DNA from: CAWJMD01 sp963700925
Lineage (GTDB): Bacteria > Actinomycetota > Actinomycetes > Actinomycetales > CAWJMD01
Length of the DNA: 64,000 nt
Reading direction: 5' to 3'
NCBI GenBank assembly: GCA_963700925.1
Contig: OY969553.1
Span: forward strand, 1,798,001 to 1,862,000
A program made the position numbers and the translations under genes. The notes beneath the pieces are model-generated. The model ran no database searches. It was not told where the DNA came from and saw nothing but the letters and a program-made list of their open reading frames with translations. This document shows positions 15,173 to 23,575 of the stretch, piece by piece (the first letter of the stretch is position 1; every line of letters begins with the position of its first letter).

Positions 15173-16544
15173 CGGAGCCTCCTGCGTCGGCGTCGCGCCA
15201 TGCTCGTGAGACCGCCTGCGTGAGCAGCTCTCCGACATCTCCCAGCACGTGCTGGCCGCCGGAGACGACCACCCGTCCGCCGACCACGACGTCGGTCACG
15301 TCGGCGGCCGTCGCGGCCATCACCAGCTGGGCCGGGTCGACGCCCGCGGTGCGAGCGCTGTCGAGCCGGACGGCGACCAGGTCGGCCGGGGCGCCCACGT
15401 CGATTCGTCCGGCGTCCGGCCAGCCCAGAGCGCTGTGCCCGTTCACGGTCATCGCGTCCACCAGCTCGGCCGGCGTGAACACACCCCGACGTCCGGAGAC
15501 CAGCCGCTCGTGCGCCTCTGCACCGCGCGCCTCCTCGAACAGGTCGATCACGGCATGCGAGTCGCTGCCGAGATGCAATGGGCTCCCGGCGTCGACCAGG
15601 GCGCGAGCCGGGCCGATGCCGTCGGCCAGGTCGCGCTCGGTCGTGGGGCACAGCGACAGCGACGTGCCCGACTCGCCGAGCAGGGCGATGTCTTCGGACG
15701 TCAGGTGTGTCGCATGCACAGCGGCCGTGCGGGACCCGAGCACGCCGTGTTCGGCGAGCAGCTCGGTGGGCGTCATGCCGTAGAAGCCCTGACACGCGTC
15801 GTTCTCGGCGGGCTGTTCCGACAGGTGCACGTGCAGTGGAGCCATTGCGCCAGTTGCCATCTCGGCGACGACCTCCAGCGCCGCAGCCGGCACCGCTCGC
15901 ACCGAGTGCACCGCGAAGCCGCGCCGCAGACCGGCACCGTCACGCAGGGCGCCGGTGCGTTCGGACCACGCGTCCACGCTCGTGTCGACGAAGCGCTGCT
16001 GCGCGCCCGCGGGAGGTGTGTGCCCCTCGGCCGTGAGACCACCCTCCAGATAGCACGCGTCGAGGAGGGTCAGGCGCACACCGGCCTCGCGGGCGGCCCT
16101 GACCAGCGCGTCGTCCATCTCGTCGGGCACCGCACCGCGGAGGTAGTGGAACTCCCCCACGGCGGTGACTCCCGCCAGCGCCATCTCGGCGTAGGTGGCC
16201 CGCGCGAGCGCGTGGTACGCGTCCGGGGTCAATGAACCCGCCAGCCGGTACATCTGCTCGCGCCAGGTCCAGAATGAATCGCCCGCGGAACCGGTTGTGC
16301 CGCAATGGGTTCGACCACGCAGGGCGCGATGGAAGGCGTGCGAGTGCGTGTTGGCCAGTCCCGGCAGCACGAGCCCGTGAAGGCGGGTGTCGTCAGGCGC
16401 GGCGTCCACGTCGGTCTCGACCGAGGTGACCCCCGCCCCGTCGGGCGACGCATCGCCGACCTCGACCCGCACCCGCGCGACGACCCCGCCGCGCAGCCAG
16501 GCCTGCTCGCACCAGAACGATGTTCCTGCAGGGCCCGCGGTCAC
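15165..16544 (-). CDS. hutF: Formimidoylglutamate deiminase
   Basis: 459 residues, amidohydrolase superfamily. It converts N-formimidoyl-L-glutamate to N-formyl-L-glutamate and ammonia. Metal ligands in NTHSHAFHRAL near residue 65, LHVHLSEQP near 236, and GSDSHAVIDL near 325. Its presence means histidine is degraded by the formylglutamate route, which needs a deformylase. None of the HutG family is in the cluster, and the M20 amidohydrolase at 18049-19461 is the obvious candidate. Confidence 0.94.
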   Translation of the reverse strand: MTAGPAGTSFWCEQAWLRGGVVARVRVEVGDASPDGAGVTSVETDVDAAPDDTRLHGLVLPGLANTHSHAFHRALRGRTHCGTTGSAGDSFWTWREQMYRLAGSLTPDAYHALARATYAEMALAGVTAVGEFHYLRGAVPDEMDDALVRAAREAGVRLTLLDACYLEGGLTAEGHTPPAGAQQRFVDTSVDAWSERTGALRDGAGLRRGFAVHSVRAVPAAALEVVAEMATGAMAPLHVHLSEQPAENDACQGFYGMTPTELLAEHGVLGSRTAAVHATHLTSEDIALLGESGTSLSLCPTTERDLADGIGPARALVDAGSPLHLGSDSHAVIDLFEEARGAEAHERLVSGRRGVFTPAELVDAMTVNGHSALGWPDAGRIDVGAPADLVAVRLDSARTAGVDPAQLVMAATAADVTDVVVGGRVVVSGGQHVLGDVGELLTQAVSRAWRDADAGGSDV

Positions 16545-16569
16545 GCCGCCACCCTGTCAGCAGTGCGGG

Positions 16570-17937
16570 TCAGGCGTCGGCATCCACCGAGGGCAGCTTC
16601 CACGGGCGCACCAGCACCAGCAGGCTGGCGGCCGCCAGCCAGATGGCAGCGAGCATCACTCCCGCCATCGGCACGGCCGACTCGGTGCCCAGAGCCCCGA
16701 CCAGGGGCGCCACCGCGGCAGCGATGCCGAACTGCGCGGAGCCGAGCAACGCCGCCGCCGTCCCAGCTGCCTCGCCGTGCCGCGACAGCGCGAGCGCGGG
16801 AGCGTTCGGGAACGAGAATCCGCAGACGGCGACCGTCACGAACAGCGGCACGAGCACCGCCCACAGGGGCGCTGCCAGCGCAGCCATGACGACGAGCGTC
16901 AGGGTCGAGAGCATGCCGACGGCCACAGCGGTCGAGAGCACCTGCTGGGGGCTGTAGCGACGCAGCAACCACGGGTTCGTCTGGCTCGCGGCGATCAGGC
17001 CCGCGGCGTTCAGGCCGAACACCAATCCGAACTGCTGCGGGTCCAGCCCGTAGAGCTGCTGCAGCACGAACGGCGACCCGGCGACGTACGAGAACAGCGC
17101 CGCCATCACGAGCCCAGCCACGAGTACCAGGCCGACGAACGTACGGTCGCCCAGGATCGACACGTAGGTGCGACCGGTTGCCCCAAGGCGTGCCGGGAGT
17201 CGCCTCGACACCGGCAGCGTCTCGCGCAGCCCGAACCACGCCACGGCCACGAGGGCCGCCGCAGCCAGCCCGAGGGCCACGAAGATGCCGCGCCAGTCGG
17301 TGATCTTGAGCAGGTAGCCACCAACCGTCGGAGCGAGGATCGGCGCGACGCCGAGTACGAGCATCAGGTGCGAGAGCAGCGTGGCGGCTCGACGTCCGCT
17401 GAACAGGTCTCGGACAACAGCCATCGCCACCACCGAGATGGCTGCTCCGGCGAAACCCTGCAGCACACGCACGACGCTGAGCGTCGCGATGTTCGGCGCC
17501 AGCGCGCAGAGCACCGACATCAGCCCGTGCGCGACGACTCCGACGAGCAGTGGAAGGCGTCGCCCCACAGCGTCGGAGATCGGCCCGATCACGAGCTGGC
17601 CGACCGCCAGGCCGAGCATGATGCCCGTCAGCGTGAACTGCGCCGCCGCGTCGCTCGCACGGAACTCGGCTGCCATCGTCGGCAGGGCCGGAAGGTACAT
17701 GTCGATGGTGAGCGGCCCGAGCGCGATCAGTGATCCGAGCACCAGCACCAGCTGCAGGTAGCGACGTCCGGTCGGAGACGCGCTCGGCGCCGTGGTCGTC
17801 GCGTCGGTGGGCTTCTGCAGCGGGATGGCAGGCGCGCCGGCGAGGGGGGCGCCGTCCGTCTGGCCGGTGGTTTCGCCGTCGACGAGGCCGTCGTTCGGGC
17901 GGAGGTCTGTGCTCTCCGTCGTCGTTCGCGTGCTCAA
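16570..17937 (-). CDS. Bcr/CflA-family MFS transporter
   Basis: 455 residues, about twelve membrane helices. The family signature near residue 80 (LGPLTIDMYLPALPTMAAEF) and the following GLAVGQLVIGPISDAVGRR motif place it in the DHA1 drug-efflux branch. The unusually long hydrophilic N-terminus has about 60 residues. Likely TTG start with GGGAG upstream. It lies between hut genes in the same direction, so may export a pathway-related compound or act as a histidine/urocanate carrier rather than a drug pump (inference). Confidence 0.88.
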   Translation of the reverse strand: MSTRTTTESTDLRPNDGLVDGETTGQTDGAPLAGAPAIPLQKPTDATTTAPSASPTGRRYLQLVLVLGSLIALGPLTIDMYLPALPTMAAEFRASDAAAQFTLTGIMLGLAVGQLVIGPISDAVGRRLPLLVGVVAHGLMSVLCALAPNIATLSVVRVLQGFAGAAISVVAMAVVRDLFSGRRAATLLSHLMLVLGVAPILAPTVGGYLLKITDWRGIFVALGLAAAALVAVAWFGLRETLPVSRRLPARLGATGRTYVSILGDRTFVGLVLVAGLVMAALFSYVAGSPFVLQQLYGLDPQQFGLVFGLNAAGLIAASQTNPWLLRRYSPQQVLSTAVAVGMLSTLTLVVMAALAAPLWAVLVPLFVTVAVCGFSFPNAPALALSRHGEAAGTAAALLGSAQFGIAAAVAPLVGALGTESAVPMAGVMLAAIWLAAASLLVLVRPWKLPSVDADA

Positions 17938-18048
17938 AGGGTCTCCCGCAGGTCGTCGATGGCGTCGAATCGCTCCGACGGGACGACGAGGGGTGCAGCG
18001 CTGCGACCTGAGCCGCCGTCAACGTCGACAAGGGCATCACGGCGCGGT

Positions 18049-19461
18049 TCATTCCCGCGAGCGAGTTTCGGTGAACAACTCGTCGACGACAGCGGCCAGC
18101 GCACGCACGCCGTGGTGACAGTCGTCACGCTCGGCGTGCTCGGCGGGAGAGTGCGACGTGCCGGTCGGATTGCGGACGAAGAGCATCGCGGTCGGGATCC
18201 CGGCTGCGGCCAGCACACCCGCGTCGTGCCCGGCGCCGGTGGCCAGCATCGGTGCCTTCGCGTCGGCGCTGGCGTCCTCGGCGGTCACCCGTCCGACCAC
18301 ACCGGCTAGCCGCTCCGCCAGGCCTGGCTCGAACGTGGTGGTCGCCGTCCACGACTCCTCGACGAGGTGCCTTCCGTCGTCATCGGACGAGAGGTCGGCG
18401 ATCACAGCGCGCACGCGTGCCTCGTCGACGCCACGGGCATCGATCCAGGCGGACGCCGAGGCCGCGACGGCGTTGACGGCGCCGGGCGCGACGCGAACCT
18501 TGCCGACGGTGGCTAGCGCGTCGTGGCGCTCGGCCGCCGCACGAACGGCCGTGATCACCTCTGCGAGAGCGAGAACCGGGTCCTGCCTGTCGGCGAGCCG
18601 GGTGGTCCCGGCGTGGTCGGGACGTCCCGGCAGGTCGATGCGCCACCGCCCGTGGGGCCAGATGCCGGTGCCGACGGCGACGGGCGCGTCGAGATCGACC
18701 AGCCCGCGGCCCTGTTCGACGTGCAGCTCGACGAACGTGCCGATGCGCCGCAGGGTCTCGGGATCGGTGCCGATGTGTGCAGCGTCGTGCCCGGCGCGGG
18801 ACGCGGCCTCCGCGAGGGTCGTGCCCGCGTCGTCGCGCAGCCCGCGCGCACGGTCGGAGTCCAGCGCGCCGGTGAGCAACCGCGAGCCGGTGCACGCGAT
18901 GCCGAACCTTCCACCTTCCTCGTCTGAGAACGCCGCTACCGCAAGGGGTCTGGGCGGCATCCAGTCATGCCCGTGCCGCTCCCGCAGGAGGTCCACGGTC
19001 GCCAGTGAGGACACGACACCGAGTGGCCCATCGAAGGCACCTCCGTCGGCGACCGAGTCGAGGTGGCTGCCGATCACGAGGCCTCGGCCTGCGCCTGTGC
19101 CTGTGCTTGAGTCGGGGTCGCCCCACCACGCCCACTGGTTGCCCGCGCGGTCCACCATGACGTCGAGTCCGCGCGCGGTCGCCTCGGCAGCGAACCACTC
19201 CCGCAGCGTCAGGTCCTCGTCCGTCCACGCGAAGCGGTGGTAGCCGCCCGACTGCGCGCTGCGCCCGACCGGCGCGAGCTCGTCCCACATCCGGTCGAAG
19301 CCCGCCATCACCACCGAACTGTCAGACCCACGACCCGCCCCCGCGGGTGCACGGTCTGACTGTTCGGAGGGCCCACGCGATGTGTCAGATCCTCGACCGG
19401 GCTGCGCGGGTTGACGGTCTGACTGTTCGGGTGGTTCGGGTGGTCCGGGCGGGTGGGGCAT
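18049..19461 (-). CDS. M20 amidohydrolase (AllC/hydantoinase-carbamoylase type); probable N-formylglutamate deformylase
   Basis: 470 residues, M20 zinc peptidase-like. Metal ligands: GSHLDSV near residue 130 and FSDEEGGRFG near 180; dimer-domain HVEQGRGL near 242 is typical of N-carbamoyl amino acid and allantoate hydrolases. Placed between hutU and hutF, it may supply the missing formylglutamate deformylase step (inference). AGGAGGG lies 6 nt before the ATG at 19461, which follows the hutU stop by one base. The first 51 residues consist largely of two 21-residue repeats (EQSDR...GRGSD) encoded by a 48-nt palindromic repeat. A start at 19308 (MAGFDRMWDE) would match the usual family length but lacks a strong ribosome binding site. 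Confidence 0.88.
   Translation of the reverse strand: MPHPPGPPEPPEQSDRQPAQPGRGSDTSRGPSEQSDRAPAGAGRGSDSSVVMAGFDRMWDELAPVGRSAQSGGYHRFAWTDEDLTLREWFAAEATARGLDVMVDRAGNQWAWWGDPDSSTGTGAGRGLVIGSHLDSVADGGAFDGPLGVVSSLATVDLLRERHGHDWMPPRPLAVAAFSDEEGGRFGIACTGSRLLTGALDSDRARGLRDDAGTTLAEAASRAGHDAAHIGTDPETLRRIGTFVELHVEQGRGLVDLDAPVAVGTGIWPHGRWRIDLPGRPDHAGTTRLADRQDPVLALAEVITAVRAAAERHDALATVGKVRVAPGAVNAVAASASAWIDARGVDEARVRAVIADLSSDDDGRHLVEESWTATTTFEPGLAERLAGVVGRVTAEDASADAKAPMLATGAGHDAGVLAAAGIPTAMLFVRNPTGTSHSPAEHAERDDCHHGVRALAAVVDELFTETRSRE
19320..19367 (+). repeat. Palindromic repeat family C (48 nt), copy 1
   Basis: Starts TGTCAGACC and ends GGTCTGAC followed by TGTTCGG. The interior is GC-rich and self-complementary (CCCGC/GCGGG). 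It lies 63 bp from copy 2, a multiple of three, within the open 5' part of the amidohydrolase gene. Confidence 0.8.
19383..19430 (+). repeat. Palindromic repeat family C (48 nt), copy 2
   Basis: Same 48-nt length and ends as copy 1 (TGTCAGA ... GGTCTGAC, TGTTCGG), with a diverged interior that still pairs. Together the copies encode EQSDR-type repeats in the minus-strand reading frame. Confidence 0.8.
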
Positions 19462-19462
19462 C

Positions 19463-21148
19463 TCAACCCTCCTGCATGGGGACGCGGACGCCGCGCTCCT
19501 CGGCCACCTGCTCGGCGAGCTCGTACCCGGCGTCGACGTGGCGGATCACGCCCATGCCCGGGTCGTTGGACAGCACGCGCTCGAGCTTGGCGGCGGCGAG
19601 CTCGGTGCCGTCCGCCACCGAGACCTGGCCGGCGTGGATCGAGCGGCCGATGCCGACGCCGCCGCCGTGGTGGATCGACACCCACGACGCGCCGGACGAG
19701 GTGGACACGAGAGCGTTGAGCAGCGGCCAGTCGGCGATCGCGTCGGAGCCGTCGGCCATCGACTCGGTCTCGCGGTACGGCGAGGCGACGGAGCCGCAGT
19801 CGAGGTGGTCGCGTCCGATCGCGAGCGGCGCGCTGACCTCACCGGAAGCGACCAGCTCGTTGAAGCGCAACCCAGCCTTGTCGCGCTCGCCGTACCCGAG
19901 CCAGCAGATGCGGGCGGGCAGACCCTGGAAGGCGACCTTGTCCTGCGCAGCGCGGATCCACCGCTGCAGGTGGTCGTTGTCGGGGAACAGGTCGAGCACC
20001 GCCTGGTCGGTGACGGCGATGTCGCGCTCGTCGCCCGAGAGCGCAGCCCACCGGAACGGGCCCTTGCCCTCGCAGAAGAGCGGACGGATGTACGCGGGCA
20101 CGAAGCCGGGAAAGGCGAACGCACGGTCGTAGCCGCCGAGCCGGGCCTCGTCGCGGATCGAGTTGCCGTAGTCGAACACCTCGGCCCCCGCGTCCATGAA
20201 GCCGACCATTGCCTCGACGTGCTTGGCCATCGACGCACGCGCCCGGTCGGTGAACTCCTCGGGCTTCTTGGCTGCGGTGTCGTGCCAGTCGCCGAGGTCG
20301 ACGTCTTCGGGCAGGTACGACAGCGGGTCGTGCGCGCTGGTCTGGTCGGTGACGATGTCGATCTCGACGCCACGGCGCAGCAGCTCGGGAAACACCCTGG
20401 CGGCGTTGCCCACCAGGCCTACGGACAGAGCACGACGTGCCTGCTTGGCAGCGAGACACTGCGCGATCGCGTCGTCGATGTCGTCGGCCACCACGTCGAG
20501 GTAGCGGTGCTCGACCCGGCGCCGCAGGCGCGTCTCGTCGACGTCGACGACCAGGCACACGCCGTCGTTCAGCGTGACGGCGAGTGGCTGAGCGCCGCCC
20601 ATTCCGCCACAGCCGGCGGTGAGAGTCAGTGTGCCAGCGAGGGTTCCGTTGAACCGCTTGGCCGCCACCGCTGCAAATGTCTCGTAGGTGCCCTGCAAGA
20701 TCCCCTGCGTGCCGATGTAGATCCACGACCCCGCGGTCATCTGGCCGTACATCGTCAGCCCGAGGTGCTCGAGCCGCCGGAACTCTGGCCACGTGGCCCA
20801 GTCGCCGACGAGGTTCGAGTTGGCGATCAGCACTCGCGGCGCCCACTCGTGGGTGCGCATCACGCCGACCGGGCGACCCGACTGAACGAGCAGCGTCTCG
20901 TCCTGGTCAAGAGTCGTGAGGGTGCGGACGATGGCGTCGTAGCTGGCCCAGTCGCGCGCCGCCTTGCCGGTGCCGCCGTAGACCACCAGGTCGTCGGGAC
21001 GCTCGGCCACCTCGGGGTCGAGGTTGTTCATCAGCATCCGCAGGGGTGCCTCGGTCTGCCAGCTGCGGGCGGTGAGGGTGGTGCCTCGGGCGGCGCGGAC
21101 GGGACGGGGCCCTGCCGCGTTGGCCTTGTTGTCGGGCTGGACGGTCAC
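19463..21148 (-). CDS. hutU: Urocanate hydratase
   Basis: 561 residues, full length for the family. Adds water to urocanate to form imidazolonepropionate, with tightly bound NAD+ acting as electrophile. Conserved segments: YGGTGKAARDW near residue 57, GQMTAGSWIYIGTQGI near 134, TAGCGGMGGAQPL near 177, the cysteine-containing RDHLDCGSVASPYRE near 448, and GVGIGRSIHAGQV near 502. It overlaps hutH by 4 nt. Confidence 0.97.
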   Translation of the reverse strand: MTVQPDNKANAAGPRPVRAARGTTLTARSWQTEAPLRMLMNNLDPEVAERPDDLVVYGGTGKAARDWASYDAIVRTLTTLDQDETLLVQSGRPVGVMRTHEWAPRVLIANSNLVGDWATWPEFRRLEHLGLTMYGQMTAGSWIYIGTQGILQGTYETFAAVAAKRFNGTLAGTLTLTAGCGGMGGAQPLAVTLNDGVCLVVDVDETRLRRRVEHRYLDVVADDIDDAIAQCLAAKQARRALSVGLVGNAARVFPELLRRGVEIDIVTDQTSAHDPLSYLPEDVDLGDWHDTAAKKPEEFTDRARASMAKHVEAMVGFMDAGAEVFDYGNSIRDEARLGGYDRAFAFPGFVPAYIRPLFCEGKGPFRWAALSGDERDIAVTDQAVLDLFPDNDHLQRWIRAAQDKVAFQGLPARICWLGYGERDKAGLRFNELVASGEVSAPLAIGRDHLDCGSVASPYRETESMADGSDAIADWPLLNALVSTSSGASWVSIHHGGGVGIGRSIHAGQVSVADGTELAAAKLERVLSNDPGMGVIRHVDAGYELAEQVAEERGVRVPMQEG

Positions 21149-22704
21149 TGCAGCTCTCCTGTCACGGTCTGGGCGGCGGCCACGACGGCGCCGGTGCGGA
21201 CGGCCTGGACGACGGCCTCGATCTCAGGTGCGAGGAACCGGTCAGGCCCCGGGCCGTCGACCCCACGCTCACGCAGGAAGTCTCGTACGGCCGCGGTTGC
21301 CCGTGCCGGGTCGAGCGGTGCCCGGAGGTCGAGACCTCTTGCCGCAGTGAGGATCTCGATGGCGAGCACCCTGGTGAGGCCATCGACCGCACGACGCAGC
21401 TTGCGTGCGGCGTGCCATCCCATCGACACGTGGTCCTCCTGCATCGCCGAGCTCGGGATCGAGTCGACGCTCGCCGGTACGGCAAGCCGCTTGAGGTCGC
21501 TGACGATCGCGGCGGACGTGTACTGCGCGATCATGTGCCCCGAGTCGACGCCGGCGTCGTGGGCGAGGAACGGCGGCAGCCCGTGGCTGCGCTTCACGTC
21601 GCAGAACCGGTCGGTGCGCCGCTCGCTCATGCTCGCCACGTCGGCGACGGCGATCGCGAGGAAGTCGAGCACGTAACCGACCGGCGCGCCGTGGAAGTTG
21701 CCGTTCGACTCCACTCGCCCGTCCACCGTCACCACCGGATTGTCGATGGCAGCGGCGAGCTCGCGGCTGGCGACCATGGCGGCGTGCTCGACGGTGTCGC
21801 GCGCAGCCCCGTGAACCTGAGGGGCGCAGCGCAGCGAGTAGGCGTCCTGCACGCGGGTGCACCCGGGACCGGCGTGGCTCTCGACGATCGGCGAGTCGGC
21901 CAGCAGCGCAACGAGATTCGCGGCACTGGCGGCCTGACCGGGGTGCGGACGGAGGGCCTGCAGGTCGGCGGCGTAGGCAGCCCGGCTGCCGAGCAGGGCC
22001 TCGACGCTCATCCCGCACGCGACATCAGCCGTTCGCAGCAGCAGCCGCAGGTCGGCCAGCGCCATCACCAGCATGCCGAGCATCCCGTCGGTGCCGTTGA
22101 TCAGCGCGAGGCCCTCCTTCTCGGCCAGCACCACGGGCTCGATGCCGTGCTCGGCGAGCACCTCGCCCGAGGGCCGGAGAACCCCATCGGGATCGCGGAC
22201 GGAACCCTCGCCCATCAGCGCCAGAGCCACGTGCGACAGGGGCGCCAGGTCGCCGGAGCAGCCGAGCGAGCCGTACTCGTGCACCACGGGGGTGATGCCG
22301 GCGTCGAGCACGGCGGCGTAGGCGGCCGCGGTCGAGGGACGGATGCCGGTGCGCCCGGTCGCCAGCGTCGACAGCCGAAGAAGCATCAGGGCCCGGGTCA
22401 CCTCGCGCTCGACCTCTGGCCCTGAGCCGGCTGCGTGGGAGCGGATCAGACTGCGCTGCAACGCTGTTCGCCGCTCGGTCGGAATGTGCAGGGTGGCGAG
22501 CGCGCCGAAGCCGGTGCTCACGCCGTAGTGCGGCTCACTGTCGCCGGCCAGTGCGTCGATCACGCTGCGGCTGGCCGCAATGGCGGCCTGCGCGTCGGCG
22601 GCGAGCCGCACGCCGGCTCCGTCTCGGGCAACCGCGACGACCTGCTCGGGCGACACCGGGCCTGCACCGACCTCTACGACCTGACGAGCGCTCATATGCC
22701 CCAT
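21145..22704 (-). CDS. hutH: Histidine ammonia-lyase
   Basis: 519 residues, first step of histidine breakdown (histidine to urocanate plus ammonia). The catalytic YGVSTGFG is at 60-67. The MIO prosthetic-group tripeptide is C149-S150-G151 in GSLGCSGDLAPLSH, where most family members have Ala-Ser-Gly. I believe some actinobacterial enzymes share the Cys, so it is probably active. Start at 22704 (GGCAGGGG upstream) or 22695. First gene of the hut operon, divergent from the IclR gene across 82 bp. Confidence 0.96.
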   Translation of the reverse strand: MGHMSARQVVEVGAGPVSPEQVVAVARDGAGVRLAADAQAAIAASRSVIDALAGDSEPHYGVSTGFGALATLHIPTERRTALQRSLIRSHAAGSGPEVEREVTRALMLLRLSTLATGRTGIRPSTAAAYAAVLDAGITPVVHEYGSLGCSGDLAPLSHVALALMGEGSVRDPDGVLRPSGEVLAEHGIEPVVLAEKEGLALINGTDGMLGMLVMALADLRLLLRTADVACGMSVEALLGSRAAYAADLQALRPHPGQAASAANLVALLADSPIVESHAGPGCTRVQDAYSLRCAPQVHGAARDTVEHAAMVASRELAAAIDNPVVTVDGRVESNGNFHGAPVGYVLDFLAIAVADVASMSERRTDRFCDVKRSHGLPPFLAHDAGVDSGHMIAQYTSAAIVSDLKRLAVPASVDSIPSSAMQEDHVSMGWHAARKLRRAVDGLTRVLAIEILTAARGLDLRAPLDPARATAAVRDFLRERGVDGPGPDRFLAPEIEAVVQAVRTGAVVAAAQTVTGELQ

Positions 22705-22751
22705 CGCACACCCCTGCCCGGGTGCAGGGCCAGTGCCCGTCGGCGGATACT

Positions 22752-22767
22752 GTCTGGGATCTCAGAC
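22752..22767. promoter_or_regulatory. Candidate IclR operator in hutH-iclR gap
   Basis: GTCTGGGATCTCAGAC, a near-perfect 16-bp palindrome (14 of 16 positions symmetric around GATC). It lies 20 bp upstream of the IclR-type gene and 48 bp upstream of hutH. The position suits control of both promoters. Confidence 0.55.
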
Positions 22768-22786
22768 GCACAGCCAGGGAGCCGTG

Positions 22787-23551
22787 ATGACCCGCGTACC
22801 CGCTGCCGAGCAGACGCTCGCGGTGCTGCGGCACCTGGCCACTCAGCCGGGCCCCGTCCCGGCTGCTGCGATCGCCCGCGACCTCGGGCTGCCCCGCTCG
22901 ACCGCGTACCACCTGCTGCGCGTGCTGGGCGACGCCGGCTTCGTCGTCCACCTGCCTGAGGAGGGGCGGTACGGCCTGGGCGTCAGCGCCTTCGAGCTGG
23001 GCACCGCCTACACGCGCCAGGCACCTCTGGCTCGGCTCGCCCGCCCGGTCCTGGCCCGGCTGGTCGACCGGGTCGGCCACAGCGCACACCTCGCCGTCCT
23101 GCACGGGCGCGAGGTTCTGTACGTGGTCGAGGAGCGCGCGCCCGGACGTCCACCGCTGGTCACCGACGTGGGCGTGCGGCTGCCTGCCCACCTGACCGCG
23201 AGCGGACGCGCCGTGCTCGCCGCGCTGCCGTCGGCGCAGGTACGTGCCCTGTTCCCCGACGCCAGCGCGTTCGTCGACCGTCACGGCACGGGGCCCGGGT
23301 CGCTCACGACGCTACGGCGCGTGCTGGCCGACGTCCGCCATCGTGGGTTCGCGGTCGAGAACGGCGAGGTGACACCGGGTTTCGTATCCGCAGCTGTCGC
23401 GGTGCTCGACCACACCGGCCACCCGGTCGCGGGGATGGCGGTGACCTGGCCGATGGAGGACCAGGCCGCCGGTGCGTGGGACGGTCTGGCCACCCACCTG
23501 GCCCGCTCCGCCGACGAGCTCTCGCGGCGCATCGGTCACCGTCCGGGCTGA
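22787..23551 (+). CDS. IclR-family transcriptional regulator, probable hut regulator
   Basis: 254 residues. N-terminal winged helix about 8-70 (VPAAAIARDLGLPRSTAYHLL). C-terminal IclR effector domain with LPAHLTASGRAVLA near 135 and the ENGEVTPGFVSAAVAV motif near 195, typical of the family. The ATG at 22787 (or GTG at 22784) follows AGGGAG. Divergence from hutH suggests it controls histidine utilisation, with histidine or urocanate as a plausible effector (inference). Confidence 0.92.
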   Translation: MTRVPAAEQTLAVLRHLATQPGPVPAAAIARDLGLPRSTAYHLLRVLGDAGFVVHLPEEGRYGLGVSAFELGTAYTRQAPLARLARPVLARLVDRVGHSAHLAVLHGREVLYVVEERAPGRPPLVTDVGVRLPAHLTASGRAVLAALPSAQVRALFPDASAFVDRHGTGPGSLTTLRRVLADVRHRGFAVENGEVTPGFVSAAVAVLDHTGHPVAGMAVTWPMEDQAAGAWDGLATHLARSADELSRRIGHRPG

Positions 23552-23575
23552 GCCGCCCGGTGTGTCAGGAACGTG

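Noticed and set aside
19320..19430. Tandem palindromes as a CRISPR array
   Set aside because: Only two units, no spacers of unique sequence at regular length, no cas genes, and a third copy is solitary.
19538..21676. 712-residue open frame on the plus strand
   Set aside because: Antisense to hutU and hutH, which are full length with all catalytic motifs; composition (Val/Gly/Asp/Arg) is that of a GC-rich shadow.
22230..22275. hutH as an inactive enzyme because of CSG
   Set aside because: All other catalytic motifs are intact, the operon is complete, and the Ser and Gly that form the MIO ring are present.
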